A stretch of 64,000 nt of DNA from Arenibacter palladensis (GTDB lineage: Bacteria; Bacteroidota; Bacteroidia; Flavobacteriales; Flavobacteriaceae). The stretch is taken from NCBI RefSeq assembly GCF_900129275.1, contig NZ_FQUX01000002.1:3795-67794 (forward strand), read 5' to 3'. Positions 58,157 through 64,000 of the stretch are shown piece after piece; positions within the stretch are counted from its first letter, which is position 1; each line of letters starts with the position of its first letter. Under the pieces are notes generated by a model that saw only the letters and a program-made list of their open reading frames with translations, searched no databases and was not told the DNA's origin. Position numbers and translations under genes: made by a program.

Positions 58157-61100
58157 TTATTGTAATTTAAAATTAACATTTAACCCTATGCTACGAGTAG
58201 ATGGCAAACTTGTTCCTTCGATACCAGTATAATTAATATTGGCGCCAAAATTGTTCTCAGGGTCAATATTCTTAGCATTCCTCATAAGGATAGCCAAATT
58301 TCTAGCAACCAAGGAGATATTTACACCTTTAAGTACATTTGTATTTTGAAACAAATCTGATGGCAAAGAATACCCCAATACTAATTGTCTTAATTTAATA
58401 AAGTCTCCATCAACAACACTTGTACCGGTAATATTTTGAGCAAGAGCCTTATAATATGCTTCTGCATCTGCTGTAATCCCGTTGGTGGTTACCCCACCTT
58501 CACGACCTACTAGGGTCGTTTTGTTCAAACCTCTCCAAGTAGAATAGTACTCGGTGGCAGAAAGCACTTTGTTTCCAAAACTATAATCTATCAAAAAGGA
58601 TAGGTTGAATCCTTTGTAATTAAAGTCGTTATTCCAGCCTCCGTAAAGATTTGGTAGAACCGAACCAAAATTCTTAAATTCTCCTCGTACAGGAAGCCCA
58701 GCCGCATCTACTACTATGTTACCGTTGGCATCATAGGTATAGTCGTATGCTCTGATCTGAGGGCCGGCCTCACCAACTACAAACGAGGTAACGGCATTGC
58801 CTAAAGTACCTCTATTCTGTCCTAAATTAATGGGGTTGTCGGCCAAGTCTGTTTTCAATACCTCATTTTTCAAAGTTGTTAAGTTCAACGAAGTTGTCCA
58901 TGAGAAATCATCATTCTGAATAGGAACACCTGTAACCAAAACTTCCAAACCTTTATTTTGAACAGATCCATTTCCAATTACACCAGAAGAAAACCCTGAT
59001 GAAATAGAATATTGTGCATTTTGAATCTCATTCTTGGTTTTCTTATCAAAATAAGAAATATCAAATGCCAATCTATTTTGAAAAAACTTGACATCGAGTC
59101 CAAATTCATACTCACTAATAGTAAATGGTTTTAACGTATTAGGTAAACTAGTAGGGGAAGAACCTGTAGGTATTCCATTAAAAGTGTTCCCAGAATTGTA
59201 ATACACCTGTGTTAAATAAGGATCCGCCGGTTCTCCACTAGTAACTGCATAGGATGCCCTAAATTTACCATACGAAAGACTTTCTGAATTTATAAGATCC
59301 GAAAAGGTGAACGCACCTGTCACAGAAGGGGTAAAGATATCGCGATTTCCAGCAGGTAAGGTCGAATACGTATCATATCGTCCGGTTGTACTTAACGTTA
59401 AATATCTCTTATAACTAAAATCCAAGGAATAGTAAGCCGACTGTACTTCCCTTTCATTAAACCCATAACTTCTTGATTGAGTCTCCGTATTTGCGGGAGT
59501 ATATAAATAAGGTAGAACAAAGCGGCCACCGCCTACGCCAACGGTTTCAAATCTATTTTTCCTTAAATTGGTACCTAATAAGGCGTCCAATTCAAAGTCA
59601 TCAGTAATAACGAAAGATCCAGCTAACAACCCTTCTAGGTTAAATTCAGTAGTTTCAGATTGACCTTTACGACCTAGGCCACCTTTAAGGTCTCCTGTAT
59701 AGGCCAATCCCCAGGGATCAACTTGAAAGTCTGAATCATGTCCAACATCATTACCCATACGTACCATGGCATATATGTTTTCAGTAAAGTTGTATTTTGT
59801 GGACAAAATAGAGATGGTTCTTTTCCTTCCAAAATCATTTACTCCCTGATTCGCTATAAAATATGGGTTGGTAACGTAGATGTCATCACTAAATACAGTT
59901 TCAGCACCGGTGACAGGGTCATATCCGGGAGCATAAATTGTGGGATCCACATTAGGTGCTAAAAACAGGAAGTTGTTTGGGTTTTTAGGACCATCGCTCA
60001 ATAATGGACGATTGTCAGTCTGTTCATCGATGTAGGAAATCTGAGCCGAAACATTCAGTTTATCGGTAATGTTTTGATCAGCGCTAAAAGTAAAATTATA
60101 CCTTTTAACTCCACTGTTGGGAACTATTGATTTTGCATCCAAGTAGGAAGCCGATACCCTGAAGGAACCATCACCTAAACCTTTGGTTACACCAACGGTA
60201 TTGGTAAAATTACTCCCGGTCCTATAAAAATCAAGATAATTATTTTTGGCAACATCATAGGTGTACTGGTTTCCATCGAAACCCACCACTTGACTACCAT
60301 CCAATTTGGCTCCCCAAGATGATCTGGCAGTGGTACGCGCGTCAGGTGCAGTAACAGGTTTTATACCACCAACACCTTGGCCATATTCCTTTTGAAAATC
60401 GGTAAAATCCACACCTTGCTCCACTGTATAATTAGTGTTGTATGAAACCTCCCAATCAGAACCTTTTTTTCCTTTTTTAGTCGTAATTAAAATCACACCG
60501 TTTGAAGCTCTAGAGCCATATAAAGCGGATGCAGACTGACCTTTAAGAACGGTCATTTTTTCAATGTCATCAGGGTTAATGTTCCCAATACCATCACCTC
60601 CATCGGCACCACCCCATTGGCCGGCACTACCACGCTGAGTATTATCTAAAGGGACCCCATCGATTACAAATAAAGGAGATCCTCCAGATGTACTTGAAAG
60701 ACCACGCAAGAAAATTTTGGAAGTACCACCTGGACCACTACTTGTTCCCTTGATGTTAACCCCAGCTACACGTCCTGCCAAAGAATTGGCAACGTTTACC
60801 TCCCTGGCCTTGGTGAAATTTTCGGCATCAACAGTGGTAACGGCATATCCAACTTTACGCTGTTCTTTTGTAATACCCAAAGCCGTTACAACCACTTCGC
60901 CCAGTTGTTCCGCATCTTCCTGCATAGATACATTAATAGTATTGGATGCACCTACAGTTACCGATTGGGTTTTCATTCCAAGAAATGAAAATACCAATAC
61001 ATCACCGCTTGCTGCCTCAATGGAATAATTTCCATCAAAATCAGTCTGAGATCCAGTTGTGGTTCCTTGTACAAGCACGTTTACACCTGGTAGAGGGGAA

Positions 61101-61204
61101 CCATCCGTAGCATCAGTGACCGTACCTGTCACCGTTTTGCTTTGCGCCAGTAACGGATAGGCTCCGAACACTAGTACAAAAAATAATAGCAATTTTTTGA
61201 CCAT
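58157..61204 (-). CDS. SusC/RagA-family TonB-dependent outer-membrane transporter
   Basis: A 1015-residue beta-barrel. Signal peptide (residues 1-20), a carboxypeptidase-D-like regulatory domain ('VTGTVTDATDGSPLPGVNVL', about 22-100), a plug domain with 'EKMTVLKGQSASALYGSRAS' (about 110-235) and a barrel ending in 'RSIGLNVNFKLQ' with the C-terminal aromatic-type signature. It imports large substrates using TonB energy. The regulator upstream is LacI-type, with a matching operator 98 bases before the start, so this locus responds to a sugar or similar ligand. No polysaccharide-degrading enzyme lies within the window. Confidence 0.96.
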   Translation of the reverse strand: MVKKLLLFFVLVFGAYPLLAQSKTVTGTVTDATDGSPLPGVNVLVQGTTTGSQTDFDGNYSIEAASGDVLVFSFLGMKTQSVTVGASNTINVSMQEDAEQLGEVVVTALGITKEQRKVGYAVTTVDAENFTKAREVNVANSLAGRVAGVNIKGTSSGPGGTSKIFLRGLSSTSGGSPLFVIDGVPLDNTQRGSAGQWGGADGGDGIGNINPDDIEKMTVLKGQSASALYGSRASNGVILITTKKGKKGSDWEVSYNTNYTVEQGVDFTDFQKEYGQGVGGIKPVTAPDARTTARSSWGAKLDGSQVVGFDGNQYTYDVAKNNYLDFYRTGSNFTNTVGVTKGLGDGSFRVSASYLDAKSIVPNSGVKRYNFTFSADQNITDKLNVSAQISYIDEQTDNRPLLSDGPKNPNNFLFLAPNVDPTIYAPGYDPVTGAETVFSDDIYVTNPYFIANQGVNDFGRKRTISILSTKYNFTENIYAMVRMGNDVGHDSDFQVDPWGLAYTGDLKGGLGRKGQSETTEFNLEGLLAGSFVITDDFELDALLGTNLRKNRFETVGVGGGRFVLPYLYTPANTETQSRSYGFNEREVQSAYYSLDFSYKRYLTLSTTGRYDTYSTLPAGNRDIFTPSVTGAFTFSDLINSESLSYGKFRASYAVTSGEPADPYLTQVYYNSGNTFNGIPTGSSPTSLPNTLKPFTISEYEFGLDVKFFQNRLAFDISYFDKKTKNEIQNAQYSISSGFSSGVIGNGSVQNKGLEVLVTGVPIQNDDFSWTTSLNLTTLKNEVLKTDLADNPINLGQNRGTLGNAVTSFVVGEAGPQIRAYDYTYDANGNIVVDAAGLPVRGEFKNFGSVLPNLYGGWNNDFNYKGFNLSFLIDYSFGNKVLSATEYYSTWRGLNKTTLVGREGGVTTNGITADAEAYYKALAQNITGTSVVDGDFIKLRQLVLGYSLPSDLFQNTNVLKGVNISLVARNLAILMRNAKNIDPENNFGANINYTGIEGTSLPSTRSIGLNVNFKLQ

Positions 61205-61301
61205 AATAAAGTTGTTTGAGTTAATAAATTAGTTGTTTGTTAATATTAAGTTAAGAGTGAAATTAATCTTTTTTTTTAATAAAACAAATAGTATAGGTAC
61301 A

Positions 61302-61319
61302 AATGTGTTCGAGCACATT
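61302..61319 (-). promoter_or_regulatory. LacI-type operator upstream of susC
   Basis: AATGTGTTCGAGCACATT is an 18-bp dyad with 6-bp perfect arms (AATGTG/CACATT) and a central TCGA, as in many LacI/PurR-family sites with a central CG. It lies between the lacI stop (61380) and the susC start (61204). The rest of 61205-61379 shows no other feature. Confidence 0.75.
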
Positions 61320-61379
61320 GAATAAAACCTTAATTATTTTAAGGTCAATCCTGAATAGTTGTATGTTTTATCAACCTAA

Positions 61380-62420
61380 TTAAAGGTAATAATGAGCATT
61401 TTCTGTAGTAATAACATCTATAGGAAGGAACTCGTGCGGAGGTAAGGGCTTTCCAAAAAGAAAATGTTCGGCCAAATAATTAACACTCAGAAAAGCCTGT
61501 CTCTTAGGTTTTTGGTGAATTAAAAACTTTATATCCCCTTGCCCAAGATACTTAATATTAGGTTTTAATAAATCGTATCCTATTATAACCGCATTATCTT
61601 TTTTAAGTTCTTGAAAAGCTTCAACCAACATATATGCCTTTGAATTGGTTACAAAAAATGCATTAATTTCAGGATTGTTTTTTATGAATAGGGATACTTC
61701 ATGGCTAAAACGATTTTTTTCGGCAGAATTAAAAGTTTTGGAAACCATAATATGATTTCTATCCGACTTTTCTTTAAAAAATTCTACAAACCCATTCTCC
61801 TTGGATTGCATGTGGGGTTCTTTATTGATATGGATAATGGCTATGCCATCATTCTTTCCAATTATTTTCTCCATTAAACTTGCTGCAACCCTGCCACTTT
61901 GTTTTAGGTCTTGGCCAATAAAAATTTGTTCCTTAAAACAATTAATATGATTATTGAAAAGAACCACTGGAATTTTGGCTTCACAACACTGTCCTAAAAC
62001 CACTTGTGATTCGCTTTCAAAGATGGGTGCCATTAAAAGAACATCAGGTCTTGACCGGATAGCTTCCTCTGATTGCTCCATAAAAGACGATTTCTCGGCA
62101 GGGTCGTAGAAATATTTCCTAATAAGTATTCCAAAAGGGGTAAATTGATTTGAGGCCTCTATAACTCCTTCATTGGCAGGAATCCAATAGGGATCCTTAT
62201 TGGGGTCCGGAAGTAGAACATGTATACTATAGGTTTTGTTTCTCTTAAGGTTCCTGGCAATTGGATTGGGCTTATAGTCTATTTCCTTAAGTACCTTATC
62301 AACTTTTTCAAAAGCATTTTTGGAAACCTTACCGCGTTTGTGTAATACTCTATCTACTGTTCCCTTGGAAACACCTGCCATTTGGGCTATGTCCTTTATA
62401 GTGTATTTCTCCTTAATCAT
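61380..62420 (-). CDS. LacI-family transcriptional regulator
   Basis: A 346-residue regulator. N-terminal LacI helix-turn-helix 'YTIKDIAQMAGVSKGTVDRVL' and hinge 'IDYKPNPIARNLKRNKTYSI'; residues 60-346 form a periplasmic-binding-like (Peripla_BP_4) domain for a sugar-type ligand ('VLLMAPIFESESQVVLGQ'). It lies upstream of susC on the same strand, with the dyad at 61302-61319 between them as likely target. The ligand is unknown. Confidence 0.92.
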   Translation of the reverse strand: MIKEKYTIKDIAQMAGVSKGTVDRVLHKRGKVSKNAFEKVDKVLKEIDYKPNPIARNLKRNKTYSIHVLLPDPNKDPYWIPANEGVIEASNQFTPFGILIRKYFYDPAEKSSFMEQSEEAIRSRPDVLLMAPIFESESQVVLGQCCEAKIPVVLFNNHINCFKEQIFIGQDLKQSGRVAASLMEKIIGKNDGIAIIHINKEPHMQSKENGFVEFFKEKSDRNHIMVSKTFNSAEKNRFSHEVSLFIKNNPEINAFFVTNSKAYMLVEAFQELKKDNAVIIGYDLLKPNIKYLGQGDIKFLIHQKPKRQAFLSVNYLAEHFLFGKPLPPHEFLPIDVITTENAHYYL

Positions 62421-62654
62421 TATAGTATAGTAGTAGATACGAGAGTAGAATTTTTGGCATAAGAAGCAAATTTTAACAGTTTGCTAACATTAAATATATA
62501 AATAATCCTAACAAATCACCTAAATTTTTCGTGGACTTGATAAAATTTCATTATATACACACCATTAAACCTACATGAATGCGGTCATATGAAGGATCGA
62601 TGATGATTTAATTATGGGTAACCATTACCAATACCATCAAAATGAAGAGAAATA
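62421..62654. other. Intergenic spacer, no gene
   Basis: AGCAAA...TTTGCT (about 62466-62486) forms a weak dyad near the lacI start. Nothing else recognised. Confidence 0.4.
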
Positions 62655-64000
62655 TTATGCCTCTATTGGGGGATTTTTTAAAAGACGGTCAAATCCTTCC
62701 AATATTGTTGCCAAAACTATTATCAAACAACACCCAAAAGCATTTAACCACAAATAGGACATCCAGTCGTAACTCCAACCTATTATTACGATGCACTGTG
62801 TTATCAAAGCAGCCACAAAAACGGCATTGCCCTTTATGAATTTAAGAAAGAAGGCAATCAGAAAAATACCTAGAACGTTTCCATAAAATATGGACCCTAT
62901 AATATTGACTAATTGAATGAGATTATCAAATAGGTTGGCCACGCAGGCAATTGCAATGGCTATAACACCCCACAGAAGGGTAAATAATTTTGAGGCCTTT
63001 ACATAATGTGCCTGGGTAAATTCACCTTTCTTATTTCGCTTGTATAAATCCAAAGATGTAACCGTACCCAAAGCATTTAATTCAGAGGCAGTAGAGGACA
63101 TGGCCGCCGAAAGTATAACCGCCAATAGTAGACCAATAAGTCCCTTGGGTAGAAAATTTAAAATAAAATGGATAAACACATAATCCTTGTCATTGGTCTC
63201 CACACTATCATCGGCCATAGAAATTAGTGCTTGGGCCGCCTTTCTATTTTCCTTATCCTTATTGTTTATACTTACAATGTGTTGTTTGGCATCTTCAATG
63301 GCATCGTACTCCTTAAGATCCAGGGCTCCGGAGAATTTATTTTGGGCCATTCTTTTTTCGCTCTCCAAGACTAAATGTTCTTCTTCCAATATCTTATAGT
63401 CTTCGGAATAGGAAGATTCCATTATGGCACTGGTAGCAGCCGGATTAAAGTTTAAAGGAGAGTGGTTGAACTGGAAAAAAATGAATACCATTACGCCCAC
63501 CAATAATATAAAGAATTGCATTGGTATTTTTAATAATCCATTAAAAATAAGTCCAAGCTGACTTTCCCTTACCGTTTTTCCGGAAAGATATCTTTGTACC
63601 TGACTCTGATCTGTTCCAAAATAGGCCAGGGCAAGAAATAGTCCACCAGTAATTCCACTCCAAAAGGTATAGCGACTTGTGGTGTTGACACTAAAGTCTA
63701 AAATATTTAATTTATCACTGGCCCCGGCAATCTTCAGTGCCTTGCTAAAAGTAATGTCCTCCGGCAAATAACCAAGTATAAAAAAGAATGCGATAAACAT
63801 TCCTGTCATTATAATGAACATTTGTTGTTTATGTGTAACACTCACAGCCCTGGTACCCCCAGAAACGGTATAAATGATAACAAGGATACCTATCAAAATA
63901 TTTAGGGTTCTTAAATCCCAGCCCAATACGGCCGAAAGAATAATAGAAGGTGCAAAAATGGTAATACCGGCGGCAAGACCACGTTGAATTAAAAATAATA
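62655..64000 (-). CDS. Sodium:solute symporter (SSS family), 5' part outside the window
   Basis: A partial multi-span membrane protein; the frame is open to the window edge and upstream of 63926 reads 'QRGLAAGITIFAPSIILSAV', so the true start lies beyond 64000. Family motifs 'TVSGGTRAVSVTHKQQM', 'AYFGTDQSQVQRYLSGKT' and 'ILSAAMSSTASELNALGT' are typical of SSS transporters. An unusual hydrophilic insert near 63230-63440, rich in charged residues, separates two spans. It probably imports a sugar or sugar-like solute released by the Sus system next to it. Confidence 0.9.
   Translation of the reverse strand, partial: LFLIQRGLAAGITIFAPSIILSAVLGWDLRTLNILIGILVIIYTVSGGTRAVSVTHKQQMFIIMTGMFIAFFFILGYLPEDITFSKALKIAGASDKLNILDFSVNTTSRYTFWSGITGGLFLALAYFGTDQSQVQRYLSGKTVRESQLGLIFNGLLKIPMQFFILLVGVMVFIFFQFNHSPLNFNPAATSAIMESSYSEDYKILEEEHLVLESEKRMAQNKFSGALDLKEYDAIEDAKQHIVSINNKDKENRKAAQALISMADDSVETNDKDYVFIHFILNFLPKGLIGLLLAVILSAAMSSTASELNALGTVTSLDLYKRNKKGEFTQAHYVKASKLFTLLWGVIAIAIACVANLFDNLIQLVNIIGSIFYGNVLGIFLIAFFLKFIKGNAVFVAALITQCIVIIGWSYDWMSYLWLNAFGCCLIIVLATILEGFDRLLKNPPIEA

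Overview
The window reads as the chromosome of a marine-type member of the Flavobacteriaceae (Bacteroidota). The markers are a SusC/SusD outer-membrane pair, a flavobacterial START-like protein, DUF4290, an HU gene with a TTG-N19-TAnnTTTG promoter, and generally A+T-rich DNA with long intergenic spacers. No rRNA, CRISPR array, integrase or transposase is visible. One intact tRNA (Met, CAT) is present at 37.1 kb.

Layout. 0-5 kb: a Dabb/Tm-1-like pair, then an NCS1-type permease translationally coupled to a mannitol/fructuronate-type dehydrogenase. 5.4-8.3 kb: a metal-handling cluster (class III cyclase with a YHS tail, AraC protein with an HMA-like head, and a 40-residue eight-cysteine metallothionein-like protein), then an orphan histidine kinase. 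8.6-11.7 kb: a TetR/cupin pair with twin operators, a Tat-exported alpha/beta hydrolase and a DUF1330 protein whose 5' end is duplicated at 12.5 kb. 11.8-22.1 kb: all genes point leftward and most are separated by long fold-back repeats; they include DUF2130, an RloC-like ATPase/anticodon-nuclease candidate, an unknown 270-residue protein, a NERD nuclease-domain protein and a WG-repeat protein. 22.8-26.3 kb: a rightward block with a Crp/Fnr regulator and an FNR-type box, a GlcG/HbpS-type protein, a beta-propeller/Dabb fusion and an SDR. 26.4-37.1 kb: an accessory block bounded on the right by tRNA-Met and on the left by a decayed direct copy of that tRNA's 3' half; it carries a methyltransferase, a YjhG/YagF-type dehydratase, a SnoaL-like pseudogene, pyruvate:flavodoxin oxidoreductase, OsmC and AraC. 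37.3-52.9 kb: core genes (aminotransferase IV, YqgE, HU, fmt, recQ, DUF493, DUF4290, murA, lysoplasmalogenase, yjdIJ, pirin and others). 53-64 kb: a SusC/SusD/VCBS-repeat locus with a LacI regulator, a LacI-type operator and a sodium:solute symporter that runs off the window.

Main discovery candidate. The leftward genes between 13.4 and 22.2 kb look like cassettes of an integron-like array without an integrase. Two cassettes (the RloC-like gene and the 270-residue gene) begin and end with complementary core sequences of the form GTTNNNNN and NNNNNAAC. The elements joining neighbours have non-matching ends, because one end belongs to each cassette. That is the expected trace of circular cassettes joined at attC sites. 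The elements fold into long stems; two share an 18-bp stem with a compensatory A-T to T-A change, and their wobble pairs favour folding of the strand opposite the genes. A second repeat class of about 240 bp (four copies at 18.9, 20.4, 22.2 and 27.7 kb) sits 21-39 bp upstream of further start codons and also shows a rearranged but still paired stem. The end matching is clear for two cassettes, approximate for a third and weak or absent for the others.
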